A DNA stretch of 64,000 bases from positions 516,936-580,935 of the forward strand of contig NZ_JADKYW010000006.1 of assembly GCF_015355785.1 (NCBI RefSeq), given 5' to 3'. The stretch comes from Arthrobacter gandavensis. Its GTDB lineage: Bacteria > Actinomycetota > Actinomycetes > Actinomycetales > Micrococcaceae. Below, piece by piece: positions 48,278 to 57,645 of this stretch. Under the pieces are notes generated by a model that was given only the letters and a program-made list of their open reading frames with translations, was not told where the DNA came from and made no database searches. The position numbers and the translations under genes are program-made. Within the stretch, counting starts at the first letter, position 1; each line of letters starts with the position of its first letter.

Positions 48278-50071
48278 TTAGGAGGCCGGGGCGTCCGCCG
48301 GCTTGTCCTGCTTCTTCTCGGACTTGAAGTCAACGCCGGCTTCCTTGCGCTGCTGGGCGCTGATCGGAGCCGGGGCGGAGGTGAGCGGATCGTAGCCGCC
48401 GCCGGACTTCGGGAAGGCGATGACGTCGCGGATCGAGTCGGCGCCGGCCAGCAGGGCCACCACGCGGTCCCAGCCGAAGGCGATGCCGCCGTGCGGCGGA
48501 GCGCCGTACTTGAAGCCTTCGAGCAGGAAGCCGAACTGCTCCTGCGCGGTCTCCTCGGAGATGCCCATGACCTTGAAGACGCGTTCCTGGACGTCGCGGC
48601 GGTGGATACGGATTGAACCGCCGCCGATCTCGTTGCCGTTGCACACAATGTCGTACGCGTAGGCCAGCGCTGATCCGGGATCGGTGTCGAAAGTGTCCAG
48701 GAATTCGGGCTTCGGGGAGGTGAACGCGTGGTGCACCGCGGTCCACTCGCCTTCACCTGCGGCGACGTCGCCGGCTGCCACTGCTGCGGCGGCGGGCTCG
48801 AACATCGGGGCGTCAACAATCCAGACGAACGCCCAGTCCTTCGGGTCGATCAGGCTGGTGCGGTGGCCGATTTCAACGCGTGCCGCGCCGAGCAGGGCGC
48901 GGGCCTCATTGGTCTGGCCGGCAGCGAAGAAGATGCAGTCGCCGGGCTTGGCGCCCACCTTTTCGGCCAGGTTTTCGCGCTCGAAGTCGGTGAGGTTCTT
49001 GGCCACCGGACCGGTGAGGGTGCCGTCGTCCTGGACCAGCACGTAGGCCAGGCCCTTGGCGCCGCGCTGCTTGGCCCATTCCTGCCAGGCATCGAGGGTG
49101 CGGCGGGCCTGCGAGGCGCCGCCGGGCATAACCACGGCACCGACGTAGGGCGCCTGGAAGACACGGAAAGTGGTGTCCTTGAAGAACTCGGTCAGCTCGG
49201 TCAGCTCCAGGCCGAAGCGCAGGTCCGGCTTGTCCGAACCGTAGCGGGCCATGGCGTCCGCGTAGGTCATCCGGGCGATAGGGGTCTGGATCTCGACGCC
49301 GATCAGCTTCCAGAGCGACTTCACGATCTGCTCACCGAGGGCAATGATGTCGTCCTCTTCGACGAAGCTCGCTTCGATGTCCAGCTGCGTGAATTCCGGC
49401 TGGCGGTCGGCACGGAAGTCTTCGTCGCGGTAGCAACGGGCAATCTGGTAGTACTTCTCGAAGCCGCCCACCTGCAGCAGCTGCTTGAACAGCTGCGGGG
49501 ACTGCGGCAGCGCGTACCAGGAGCCGGGGGCCAGACGTGCCGGCACCACGAAGTCGCGGGCACCTTCGGGGGTGGAGCGCGTCAGGGTGGGGGTTTCGAT
49601 TTCAACGAAGCCCTCGTCGTGGAGCAGTTCGCGGGCCACGCGGTTGGCTTCCGAGCGCAGGCGCATGGCAGCGGCGGGGGCCGGGCGGCGCAGGTCCAGG
49701 TAGCGGTGCTTCAGGCGGGCTTCCTCGCCCACTTCCACGTGCTCGTCGATCTGGAACGGCAGCGGATCGGAGGTGTTGAGGATGACGACGTCGTCCGCGA
49801 TGACCTCCACCTCGCCGGTGGCCAGGGCGGGGTTCTCGTTGCCCTCGGGACGGCGCTCAACCTTGCCGGTGATCTGCAGGACGTACTCATTGCGCAGACC
49901 GTGGAAGACGTCCTCTTCACGGACAACAACCTGGGCAACGCCGGAGGCATCACGCAGGTCAAGGAAGGCCACGCCTCCGTGGTCCCGGCGGCGGGCAACC
50001 CAGCCGGCCAGGGTGACAGTCTGTCCAATATGCTCGGCCCTCAGGGAACCAAGGGCATGTGTGCGCAGCAC
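48278..50071 (-). CDS. aspS: aspartyl-tRNA synthetase
   Basis: A 597-residue class IIb synthetase from GTG at 50071 ([20 protein letters not shown]). The OB-fold anticodon domain ([23 protein letters not shown]), motif 2 ([21 protein letters not shown]), and motif 3 ([16 protein letters not shown]) are clear; the bacterial GAD insertion is present. The C-terminus ends in a Lys/Ala tail. Asn/Asp discrimination is not readable by eye. Its downstream terminator has been split by the IS3 element. Confidence 0.97.
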   Translation of the reverse strand: MLRTHALGSLRAEHIGQTVTLAGWVARRRDHGGVAFLDLRDASGVAQVVVREEDVFHGLRNEYVLQITGKVERRPEGNENPALATGEVEVIADDVVILNTSDPLPFQIDEHVEVGEEARLKHRYLDLRRPAPAAAMRLRSEANRVARELLHDEGFVEIETPTLTRSTPEGARDFVVPARLAPGSWYALPQSPQLFKQLLQVGGFEKYYQIARCYRDEDFRADRQPEFTQLDIEASFVEEDDIIALGEQIVKSLWKLIGVEIQTPIARMTYADAMARYGSDKPDLRFGLELTELTEFFKDTTFRVFQAPYVGAVVMPGGASQARRTLDAWQEWAKQRGAKGLAYVLVQDDGTLTGPVAKNLTDFERENLAEKVGAKPGDCIFFAAGQTNEARALLGAARVEIGHRTSLIDPKDWAFVWIVDAPMFEPAAAAVAAGDVAAGEGEWTAVHHAFTSPKPEFLDTFDTDPGSALAYAYDIVCNGNEIGGGSIRIHRRDVQERVFKVMGISEETAQEQFGFLLEGFKYGAPPHGGIAFGWDRVVALLAGADSIRDVIAFPKSGGGYDPLTSAPAPISAQQRKEAGVDFKSEKKQDKPADAPAS

Positions 50072-50199
50072 AGCAGTCCTTTCAACTTCGATTGGTTGCG
50101 GAAACCACCTGTTTCCGCCCATTGTGAGTAGAGATCTTCTTTGAGTTTACCGGTGTTCCCCGCGCTTCCCGGCCACGGGCTGACCGATTGGAGGCCCGT

Positions 50200-51513
50200 T
50201 TGTCCGGCAATGCCGCCACTGCACGCCCGCTGGGCGGGTTCGATGCGACCACTGCCGGCATCGGTTCGATCATCGGCGCGGGCGTGTTCATTGTCTTCCC
50301 GGCCGCGGTGAGCGCGGACGGCGGGTCGCTCGCACTGCCCCTGGTGATCGCCGCCGTCGTCGCCTACGCCTGCGGCGTCGCGATTTACCAGATCAGTTCC
50401 GCCCTGGACGAAGGGCAGGCCAATTACGACGACGGCGGCACCCGGGCTGCGCGGGTGATCCTGGGGCCCACTGCGGCGTTCGTGACCGGCTGGATCTTCC
50501 TGTGTTCCCGGCTGGCGGCCGCGGCGGTGGCAGCGCTGATGCTGGGCACCTATCTGGCGCCGGACTATGCGGTGGCGGTGGCCGTCGCGGCCGTAGCGGC
50601 AACTGCAGTCCTCAACCTGTTGGGGGCAACCCGCAGCGACTGGGTGTCCCGGTTCATCGTCGCCTTCGTGATTGCAGTGCTCGCCTTTGTCGCGGTGGTG
50701 GCATTCAACTCGGAACTTCCGGGAGGCAACCCAAAGCTGGCAACCCTGCCCCAACCTGGGTTCGCCGGCATCCTTGAGTCCTCGGCGCTGCTCTACTTCG
50801 CATTCATCGGCTACGGGTACCTGGCCTCGCTCGGACCGCATGTCCGCTCCCCCGCACGCAACATTCCGCTGGCGCTGCCGGCCGCGATCGCCGTCGTACT
50901 GGTTTTGTATCTGGTGCTCGGCCAGTCGCTGCTCCGTTTCTTCGGGCCGGCGTCGCTCGCAGCGGAGCCTGCTCCCCTGCTGGTCCCGGCGGCTGAGCTC
51001 AGCGGCGGGGTGGGCACCGGCGCGGTGCTGATCGCTGCGGCGGCGGCCGGGCTGGGCGCTCTGTCTGCGCTGAACGCGGGCTGCGCGCGGATCGGTGCGG
51101 CCATGGCCGCGGAGGGTGAGCTGCCCTCGGTGTTCGGGCGCAAACGCGCCCTGCTGCGCAGCCGTCCCGCGACGCCGTGGGTCGGGATTGTGTCCGGCGC
51201 CGCCGTCGTTCTTGCCCTGGTGCTGGCGTTCCCACTGACCACGCTGCTGGGCGTAGCAGCATTCAACGGCCTGCTGTACGCCGGCGGTACCGCTGTGATC
51301 GCGTTTACGCTCCGGAAACGGCGCTGGCATACCCCGCGCGTGCTCAATGTGTTCGGCATCGCCGGAGCCCTGCTGCTGGCTCTGTCCCTGCCGCTGCTGG
51401 ATATTTCGCTGGGGCTGATGGCCATTGTTGCCGGCGCCGTGGTGCGGCTGACGTTCCGCCGCGGCCGGGGTGACGCCGCCGGATCCGTCCGGCAGCGGAA
51501 ACCGGGCCCCTAG
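50200..51513 (+). CDS. APC-family amino acid permease
   Basis: A 437-residue protein with about 12 membrane segments. The N-terminal GGFDATTAGIGSIIGAGVFI holds the unwound substrate-binding segment of TM1 (GSIIGAG) of the APC superfamily. It should take up an amino acid or polyamine by proton coupling; substrate unknown. The frame starts with TTG at 50188, but GGAGG at about 50189-50193 fits the TTG at 50200 as start (MSGNAATARPL). Its stop overlaps the convergent deaminase gene by four bases. Confidence 0.88.
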   Translation: MSGNAATARPLGGFDATTAGIGSIIGAGVFIVFPAAVSADGGSLALPLVIAAVVAYACGVAIYQISSALDEGQANYDDGGTRAARVILGPTAAFVTGWIFLCSRLAAAAVAALMLGTYLAPDYAVAVAVAAVAATAVLNLLGATRSDWVSRFIVAFVIAVLAFVAVVAFNSELPGGNPKLATLPQPGFAGILESSALLYFAFIGYGYLASLGPHVRSPARNIPLALPAAIAVVLVLYLVLGQSLLRFFGPASLAAEPAPLLVPAAELSGGVGTGAVLIAAAAAGLGALSALNAGCARIGAAMAAEGELPSVFGRKRALLRSRPATPWVGIVSGAAVVLALVLAFPLTTLLGVAAFNGLLYAGGTAVIAFTLRKRRWHTPRVLNVFGIAGALLLALSLPLLDISLGLMAIVAGAVVRLTFRRGRGDAAGSVRQRKPGP

Positions 51514-52511
51514 GCGATCCCCTCCGCCAGCAGCCAGGCCTCGATCTCCGCGAACAGCTCCGCCTTGCGCCGGGCAGAAGCGAACGACGCCGTCACGGAA
51601 TTCTCGGCGAGCCTCGCCAGCTGCGCGGGGTTGAGGTCGAAGGTTTCGCGGAGGACGGCGAAGTTGTCATCGACGTAGCCCTCGAAGTACGCCGGGTCAT
51701 CGGAATTCACCGACACGTTCAGGCCCTGTTCCAGCAGCAGTGGCAGCGGATGGCTCTCCAGCGAATCAACCGCCTGCAGCCGGACGTTGGACAGCGGGCA
51801 GATGGTCAGCGGAACCTGGTCGCGTTCAAGCCGCGCTACCAGTTCCGGATCATCCATGCAGCGGATGCCGTGGTCGATCCGGTCCACCAGCAGCAGGTCC
51901 AGGGCCTGCACGATGTAGTGGGACGGCCCCTCCTCCCCCGCGTGGGCCACCAGCTTCAGTCCGGCGGCGTGCGCCTGCTCGTAGAGCGGCACAAAGTTCT
52001 CCGGCGGGTTGCCCAACTCCGCGGAGTCCAGGCCAATGCCGATGATGGGCGCGTTCATGGCCAGCAGGTCAGCAAGCACTGCGGAGGCCTCCTCCTGCGG
52101 CCGGTCGCGCAGGAATGCCGCAATCAATGCCGTGGAGATCCCAAATTCCGTCTCGGAAGTCTCCAGCACGGAGGCCACACCGTGAATGCAGCTTTCCAGC
52201 GCGACGCCGCGGGCCAGGTGCGCCTGCGGGTCCACCATCATTTCCACATGCCGCACTCCGGCCGACGCGGCACGGGCCAGGTAGGCGCGGGTCATGTCCG
52301 CGAAGTCCGCCTCGGTTCGGAGGACGTCCTTGTTGGCGTAGTAGAGGTCCAGGAAGGACTGCAGGTCGGTGAACTCGTAGCGGGCACGGAGCTCGTCCAG
52401 GTCCGCGTAGGGCAGCTCGATGCCGTTGCGGGCAGCCAGGTCAAAGATCAGCTCCGGCTCCAGGGTTCCCTCAATGTGCAGATGGAGTTCGGCGCAGGGC
52501 AGCTTGCTCAA
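51510..52511 (-). CDS. adenosine/adenine deaminase, probably adenine deaminase
   Basis: A 333-residue amidohydrolase. Metal ligands occur in AELHLHIEGTLEP, LVAHAGEEGPS, RIDHGIRC and VNSDDPAYF. The GIGLDSAELGNPPENF stretch and HAGEEGP block match the adenine aminohydrolase branch (as in Pseudomonas PA0148) better than true adenosine deaminases. It would convert adenine to hypoxanthine for purine salvage. Single gene converging on the permease. Confidence 0.88.
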   Translation of the reverse strand: MSKLPCAELHLHIEGTLEPELIFDLAARNGIELPYADLDELRARYEFTDLQSFLDLYYANKDVLRTEADFADMTRAYLARAASAGVRHVEMMVDPQAHLARGVALESCIHGVASVLETSETEFGISTALIAAFLRDRPQEEASAVLADLLAMNAPIIGIGLDSAELGNPPENFVPLYEQAHAAGLKLVAHAGEEGPSHYIVQALDLLLVDRIDHGIRCMDDPELVARLERDQVPLTICPLSNVRLQAVDSLESHPLPLLLEQGLNVSVNSDDPAYFEGYVDDNFAVLRETFDLNPAQLARLAENSVTASFASARRKAELFAEIEAWLLAEGIA

Positions 52512-52621
52512 GACGGTCCTCTCAAAGTTTCAATGAACGGCAGCGGCGTGCCGATTCCTTCTTCCAGCCTAGGATGCCCGCGCGGGCCAGACTATTCCGG
52601 ACCGGCCCGGCTGACACGGGG

Positions 52622-53650
52622 CTACTGGTCGGTGGAACCCGTGAGCCAGCGGATGATCTGTCCTGCGGGAAGCTTCGGTGCGTTCCGCCAGCCGGTTCCG
52701 GCCCACAGATGGAGGGTGTCCGCGTCACCCGCTTTGCCGGCGGCCTGGCGCAGTTCCCGCGTGAGGTGGTGCACGGCGGGATAGGCGCTCGGCGCGTACG
52801 GGCCGTGACGGTCCGCAAATCCGTTGCGCAGTGCGCGCGCCGGCCTTCCGGTGAACGCGCGTGTCAGCACGGTCTCGGAGAACGAGCCGCCGGTCAGTGC
52901 GGCCCGGTGGGTTGGCGAGGTGCCGGCTTCATCTGCAAGCAGGAGCAGGGTTCCCACGACTGCGGCTTCGGCACCGGCCTCCAGGAGGGTCTGGACGGCT
53001 CCCGGCCCGTCGACGCCCCCGGCCGCAATGATGGGGAGGCTGACGGCTGCCCGCACGGCTTTGACCAGGTCTGCTGTGGATACCGGATCGATCCGGTGGT
53101 TCGGATCGAAGGTGGCGCTGTGTCCGCCGGCCTGCGGCCCCTGGACCACCAGCCCGTCGACGCCGGCGACCCTCGCCTGGAGTGCTTCCGCGGGTGTGGT
53201 CACCGAAGCGAGGACGGTGGTTCCGGCCCCCTGCAGCGCGGCGATGTCCGACGGCGCCGGCAGGCCGAAGGTCAGCGAAACGACGTCGACGGGATCCCGG
53301 GCCAGCAGCGCGAGCTTCTGTGACCAGGAGTCGTCGTCCGCCACCGGGCGCTCGCTGAGGGTCAGCCCGTAGCGGTCAGCTTCGGGCTGCAGGTGCCGGG
53401 CATACGTGCGGAAGGCAGCCTCGTCGGCGGGATCGGCAGCGGGAACAAAAAGGTTCACGCCGAAGGGAAGTCCACCGGCCCGGAGCTCACCGATCTCTGC
53501 GGCGAGGGCTTCGGGTGTTTTGTAGCCCCCGGCCAGGAACGGGAACCCGCCGGCTTCGGCAACCGCGGCGGCCAGTGCCGTCGTCGTTGGACCGCCGGCC
53601 ATGGGCGCAGCGGCGATCGGCAGGCGGGAGGGAAGGATTGGGCCAGTCAT
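52622..53650 (-). CDS. nitronate monooxygenase (2-nitropropane dioxygenase-like)
   Basis: A 342-residue FMN TIM-barrel protein. APMAGGPTTTALAAAVAEAG at the N-terminus, GVNLF, the catalytic His region VVQGPQAGGHSATF and the phosphate site IIAAGGVDGPGAVQTLLEAG are characteristic. It oxidises alkyl nitronates such as propionate-3-nitronate and is usually a detoxification enzyme. Single gene. Confidence 0.9.
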   Translation of the reverse strand: MTGPILPSRLPIAAAPMAGGPTTTALAAAVAEAGGFPFLAGGYKTPEALAAEIGELRAGGLPFGVNLFVPAADPADEAAFRTYARHLQPEADRYGLTLSERPVADDDSWSQKLALLARDPVDVVSLTFGLPAPSDIAALQGAGTTVLASVTTPAEALQARVAGVDGLVVQGPQAGGHSATFDPNHRIDPVSTADLVKAVRAAVSLPIIAAGGVDGPGAVQTLLEAGAEAAVVGTLLLLADEAGTSPTHRAALTGGSFSETVLTRAFTGRPARALRNGFADRHGPYAPSAYPAVHHLTRELRQAAGKAGDADTLHLWAGTGWRNAPKLPAGQIIRWLTGSTDQ

Positions 53651-53698
53651 CGGTGTACCTTACTGGGCACCTGGTGCCTAACGCGAAGCTGTGGCGGA

Positions 53699-53899
53699 TC
53701 AGGAGGCCTGGTCCGGAGTGAACAGGTCCTCGATCCGGCAGTCGAAGACGGCGGCCAGCCGGAAGGCCAGCGGCAGCGACGGGTCGTACCGGCCCTTTTC
53801 GATGGAGATGATGGTCTGCCGGGAAACTCCCAGTTCGTCGGCGAGGTGCTGCTGGGACCAGCCGCGCTCCGATCGGCGGAAGGTCAGTGAGTTCTCCAT
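53699..53899 (-). CDS. XRE-family HTH regulator (small)
   Basis: A 66-residue protein almost entirely one Cro/CI-type helix-turn-helix (WSQQHLADELGVSRQTIISI, then EKGRYDPSLPLAFRLAAVF). Members of this very short group are often coded with a membrane protein and control their own operon. Its ATG overlaps the stop of the membrane protein gene by one base (TAATG), so both are made together. An upstream extension would overlap that gene. Confidence 0.9.
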   Translation of the reverse strand: MENSLTFRRSERGWSQQHLADELGVSRQTIISIEKGRYDPSLPLAFRLAAVFDCRIEDLFTPDQAS

Positions 53900-54360
53900 T
53901 AGACGGCGGTCTTCTTCTGCCAGAGGTAGCGCGCGCCGAAGTCCAGCATGGCGAAGGCGACCACGCCGCCCAGGACGAGACCGGCAGTGGCTTCGGTTCC
54001 GAGGAAGGTGAGGGCGGCGCACCCGAGGCCACCCACCAGGAGGATATCCGTGAACGCCCCACTGGCCGCTTTGTCATACCAGACAGACTCGACGGAGTCT
54101 TCGGGCTTGTCGAGAGCGCCGGCGACGGTCGAGCGGTCCACGAGCACCACCCAGGCCAGCACAGCAGCGATGGGCAGGGTGAAGACTGCCATGATGCCGA
54201 ACGCCAGCAGCGGCCGGTCTCCGTTCCGCAGCACCATGAACAGCCAGCCCAGGGCGGCGGACACGAGCACGCCAACGGTCAGGGAAGCGGCCATCAAATG
54301 GGAAGTACTGCCACCGAACCGCCCACGGCCCCATTTGCTCCGGGTGTTTTCAATGCTCAT
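53899..54360 (-). CDS. four-helix membrane protein paired with the XRE regulator
   Basis: A 153-residue protein with four hydrophobic segments (HLMAASLTVGVLVSAALGWLF, FGIMAVFTLPIAAVLAWVVL, DILLVGGLGCAALTFLG, GLVLGGVVAFAMLDFGA). It resembles DUF2178/DUF2975-type proteins found next to short XRE regulators; function unknown. ATG at 54360 has AAAGG seven bases before it and is preferred to the ATG five codons earlier. Confidence 0.75.
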   Translation of the reverse strand: MSIENTRSKWGRGRFGGSTSHLMAASLTVGVLVSAALGWLFMVLRNGDRPLLAFGIMAVFTLPIAAVLAWVVLVDRSTVAGALDKPEDSVESVWYDKAASGAFTDILLVGGLGCAALTFLGTEATAGLVLGGVVAFAMLDFGARYLWQKKTAV

Positions 54361-54687
54361 CCAGTTGCCTTTCATTTCCGTGGTCTTGTAAAGGAAACTG
54401 TACTGTCAAGCGAGCTATACGTAAAGCGTGTTTGACTACCGCGTCATATTTCGCTCCCCTGGAAAGGGCGGTACAGTGCGGATGCACGGAGACTCTGGGG
54501 GTCCAGCAAGAAGCTCGCCGAAACGACGGCGGTATCCAGATCGGCGTGGCCGCCGGAGGCAATTGGGCGGTACCTGACCTAACCGACGTCGCCGGCGGAG
54601 CTTCGCCGTCGGCAACCCGGGTCGAGCTGGAACGGGTCGCAGAGGATCTGGGCGGTTTTGCCCCGTCCCCAGAAAGGGAATTGTCGG
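54361..54687. other. intergenic region, no convincing gene
   Basis: About 330 bases upstream of the XRE operon. TTGACA on the minus strand near 54400 may belong to that operon's promoter. Open frames on both strands through 54430-54760 have no recognisable domain and contradict each other; I do not call them. Confidence 0.4.
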
Positions 54688-55113
54688 TCAGCGGGACTCC
54701 ACGACGTCCGGGGTCTGCTGGGCGGCACGGCACAACTGTTCCTGGCGCTGTTCGGGACTGAGCCCATCCCACGCCCGGGCTTGGGCCTCGACGTCGGCTG
54801 CCGGGAGTCCCATGGCTATCAGCTGTTCGGGTGAAACCATCACACTGTTATCCGGACCGATCAGGTAGCCCCGGTCCAGGTCAGCACCCGGTCCATCAGC
54901 GTAGTCGGCGGAGCATGTGACAAACGGTTCGTACACCGCCGTCGCGGGATCGTCCGCAACCGGCACCGACGCCGGCAAGGCAGCAGCCAGCTCCTGGCCC
55001 GACTCGACCGCGGATCCGTCCGGACCGGATGCAGGCAGTGTGCCGATCCCGAGAACAAAGCCACCCACGATGGACAGCCCTACGATCATGCCTGCTGACG
55101 GTTTTCTTCTCAC
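54688..55113 (-). CDS. hypothetical secreted or membrane-anchored protein
   Basis: From GTG at 55113, which follows GGGGGA by five bases, the product has 141 residues: RRKPSAG, then a hydrophobic helix (MIVGLSIVGGFVLGIGTL) fitting a signal anchor, and an acidic region with two Cys (FVTCSADYA and QLCRAAQ) and a stretch SPEQLIAMGLPAADVEAQAR. No family recognised. Single gene. Confidence 0.6.
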   Translation of the reverse strand: MRRKPSAGMIVGLSIVGGFVLGIGTLPASGPDGSAVESGQELAAALPASVPVADDPATAVYEPFVTCSADYADGPGADLDRGYLIGPDNSVMVSPEQLIAMGLPAADVEAQARAWDGLSPEQRQEQLCRAAQQTPDVVESR

Positions 55114-55283
55114 GGCGGTCCCCCTGACCTCCCGCACCCCAGCGGTGCGCCGGCCCCAGCCTAGCCCAGGAAAGCGATTATCCGTTGTTTGTCATGGCGA
55201 CGAGCGTATCTGCTGCCTGGAAGCCGTCTTCGCAGCCAAACAGAGGGCATTTACAGGCGCCCGCACTTATTTCATAGTGATGG

Positions 55284-55978
55284 ATGGATTGGATTGGAAT
55301 TCTTCCCGCAGATGCACCGGACCCCCGGCTCGAAGATGCCGAAAACCTCAAACTGATGCCTATCCCCGTGTTCGGATTCGAACCCCAGCCGTCACTGGAG
55401 GACACCGGCTCCGTCAGCCTGAACTACGCCCAGGATGATCGTGGGTACACCGAAATGACGGCGGGCATCACCTATACACTCTGGCGCAATCCGGATGACC
55501 GTTCGGACCCGGTCAACCTCGCGGACCTCGACGCCGAGACCCTCAGGCAGATCGAGGAAGTTCCGCCGTGGCCACGGCCACCTTGGCTGACCGACCAAGT
55601 GGAGCGAATGCGCTATCCGCAGCTGGGGAGGCTGTGCGAACCACGTGGCACCGCGATGGGCCCCCGTCGCTGCAGAGTCTTCTGGCTGACCACGTCAACC
55701 ACATCCTGATAAACCAGTACCGGCAGAAGCTCTGGCCGGGCACCACACCCTTGGAACACGTTCCGCCCGTCCTGACCGCACGGATGGTCAACCCGCGGGC
55801 TAGAACCGTCGTCAATGGCGCCGACGTACCCGGTGCAGAGGTCGACACCGACCCCTTCGTATACGGCACCGGTGCCCGCCTCCCGGGCGGCGGCGTCGTA
55901 ACCGCTGTCCTGCCACGCGCCGAACTCAACCGGCTCCAGATCCGGTTTGGGATCCGGAACCGAATCCGCAGGCTCTAG
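55284..55978 (+). pseudogene. uncharacterised gene with an apparent -1 frameshift
   Basis: The frame from ATG at 55284 (MDWIGILPADAPDPRLED) runs well to RMRYPQLG and then turns into a Cys/Arg-rich tail ending at 55709. The next frame carries a coherent continuation, EAVRTTWHRDGPPSLQSLL to NRIRRL at 55978. One extra G in the GGGG run at 55625-55628 would join them as QLGEAVRTTW, giving a single protein of about 231 residues. It is either a decayed gene or a sequencing indel. No known domain was recognised. Confidence 0.6.
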
Positions 55979-56142
55979 TATCTGGTCTCGGTGCTCTCGG
56001 TGCGCGGCGCCGAGATGGCCCGGCGCCCAGGCGCTGCTCGACGCCGGCCGGGGGCGTAAAGAAACGGCGTAAAGAAAAGCGTCCAGCCGTCAGCTACTAC
56101 CGACCCGACGCCGCCGGTTGCCTCACGAAGAGCAGGCACACC

Positions 56143-56910
56143 TCATGACGGCTCAGCCTCATCCCGCTGAGGGTGACTATCCGGGCGCAGGTGTGCGTTG
56201 AAGAACCGAATGATGCGCCGGCGGGCATCCGCGGTGGCCTCCTCGTCGTAGCGGGTGCCTGACACGCGGGAGAGGAAGCGCAGGAACAGAGTCTGGTCCT
56301 CGGGTGCGTGGTCATTCATGAACCCATGACCCACTCCCGGGTAGATCCGGACGTCGTGGGGCACGTCGAACTCCGTCAGCAGGTCGTCCAGCCGCTGGCC
56401 GGCCCGCGCGCCCAACGGGGACCTGTCGGCACCTCCGAAGCTCCCCACAACCGGGCACGCCTCCGCAAGCCAGGTCCTCGCATCCGAGGGGCAGCCCCCG
56501 TAGTTGACAGCCGACGCGCTGAAACCGTGCCCCTCAGCCAAGGCGATAGCGTACCCGCCTCCCATACAGAACCCGACCACGCCGATCACATCCGTGCAGT
56601 CGTGCTGGTCCCGGAGCCACTGCCGTGCTGCTTCGATGTCATCGAAGGACCGACCCCGGCGCGGGCCAAGGTCTTTCATGATCGTGCGCAGGCAGCGCAG
56701 CCTGCTGCCCCAGTAGAAGAGGTCGGGTGCGATCGCCAGAAACCCTTCCCGCGCCAGCCATTGGGCGTGGTGGCGCAGGTCCTGGCTCATTCCGGTGAAG
56801 TCGTGAATCACGACGACGCCCGGCCACGGCGGGTCCGACGTCGGAACCGCCGCGTAAGCGGCCATTGACCCGCGGCCGGTTTCAATCTTCAGAAGGGATG
56901 CTGTGTCCAT
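56143..56910 (-). CDS. dienelactone hydrolase family protein
   Basis: A 255-residue alpha/beta hydrolase with a cysteine nucleophile: [17 protein letters not shown] (Cys115), Asp in the GGADRSP turn and His in [29 protein letters not shown] is the oxyanion region. Dienelactone hydrolases open lactones from aromatic breakdown, but many relatives act on other esters. No other aromatic pathway gene is near. Single gene. Confidence 0.9.
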   Translation of the reverse strand: MDTASLLKIETGRGSMAAYAAVPTSDPPWPGVVVIHDFTGMSQDLRHHAQWLAREGFLAIAPDLFYWGSRLRCLRTIMKDLGPRRGRSFDDIEAARQWLRDQHDCTDVIGVVGFCMGGGYAIALAEGHGFSASAVNYGGCPSDARTWLAEACPVVGSFGGADRSPLGARAGQRLDDLLTEFDVPHDVRIYPGVGHGFMNDHAPEDQTLFLRFLSRVSGTRYDEEATADARRRIIRFFNAHLRPDSHPQRDEAEPS

Positions 56911-57046
56911 GACTCATTCTGGAAGATGCCCCCGGTCTGCGGCCAGGACTAGGCCGGGCCGAGGCATTGATTCAGGGCATTCTGCGGCGCAGCTCTAAGC
57001 CCCGCACCGCGGCGGGCGCGCCGCGGTGATACGCAAGACCGTCACT

Positions 57047-57493
57047 TCAGGCCTGGGCATGCGGCGCCACGGCGGTGACCAGCTCCTGGAGCTCCGGTAC
57101 GCGGGCGGCGTTATCCAGCGCTTCGCGCAATACGGAGTCATGGGTTGGCTGCGCCTCGCTCAGCAGCTTTTCGCCCGCAGCCGTGAGTTCGGTGTAAATG
57201 CCGCGGCGATCATCCATGCACAGGATGCGGGTGAGCAGGCCGCGGTCTTCGAGCCGTGTGACCAGGCGGGTGATGGCGCTGCTGGAAAGTGCGGCGGCAC
57301 GGGCAAGCTGGGCCATGCGCATGTGCCAGCCGTCCTGCCGGCTCAGGGCGTCCAGCACCGTGAACTCGACAACTGACAGACCATGCTGGGCCTGCAGCGC
57401 ACGCTCGAGTTCGCCCTCAATGAGGTTGTGCAGCGCCGCGAGTGTCCGCCATCCCTGCGCACGGATCTGCACCGCGTCGTCCTTTATTCCCAT
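57047..57493 (-). CDS. MarR-family transcriptional regulator
   Basis: A 148-residue winged-helix protein: LSVVEFTVLDALSR, HMRMAQLARAAALSSSAITRLVTRLEDRGLL as recognition helix region and MDDRRGIYTELTAAGEKLL as wing. It is divergent from an MFS efflux gene with a palindrome in the shared region, so it most likely represses that gene and itself until a ligand binds. Confidence 0.92.
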   Translation of the reverse strand: MGIKDDAVQIRAQGWRTLAALHNLIEGELERALQAQHGLSVVEFTVLDALSRQDGWHMRMAQLARAAALSSSAITRLVTRLEDRGLLTRILCMDDRRGIYTELTAAGEKLLSEAQPTHDSVLREALDNAARVPELQELVTAVAPHAQA

Positions 57494-57577
57494 GGGAGGA
57501 ACTCCTCTGTTCTGGATACACCAAGACTATCACCTTGCGCCGATATAGCGCGTATGCAACACTTGCTTCCGCAGTTA

Positions 57578-57591
57578 GTTGCACGCGCAAC
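57578..57591. promoter_or_regulatory. probable MarR operator
   Basis: GTTGC-ACGC-GCAAC palindrome between the divergent marR-type gene and the MFS gene, with a second GCAA/TTGC dyad at 57557-57567. Such dyads in the shared promoter region are the usual MarR-family sites. Confidence 0.5.
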
Positions 57592-57645
57592 AAATGTTTC
57601 GGCGGTTACGGCCGCATACCTACCACCCCCGCACAGAAGGTCCTC

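Noticed and set aside
48728-50131. 467-codon plus-strand frame opposite aspS
   Set aside because: Shadow of aspS with no recognisable motif.
54432-54761. 109-codon plus-strand frame
   Set aside because: No domain or ribosome site, and it runs into the end of the secreted-protein gene on the other strand.
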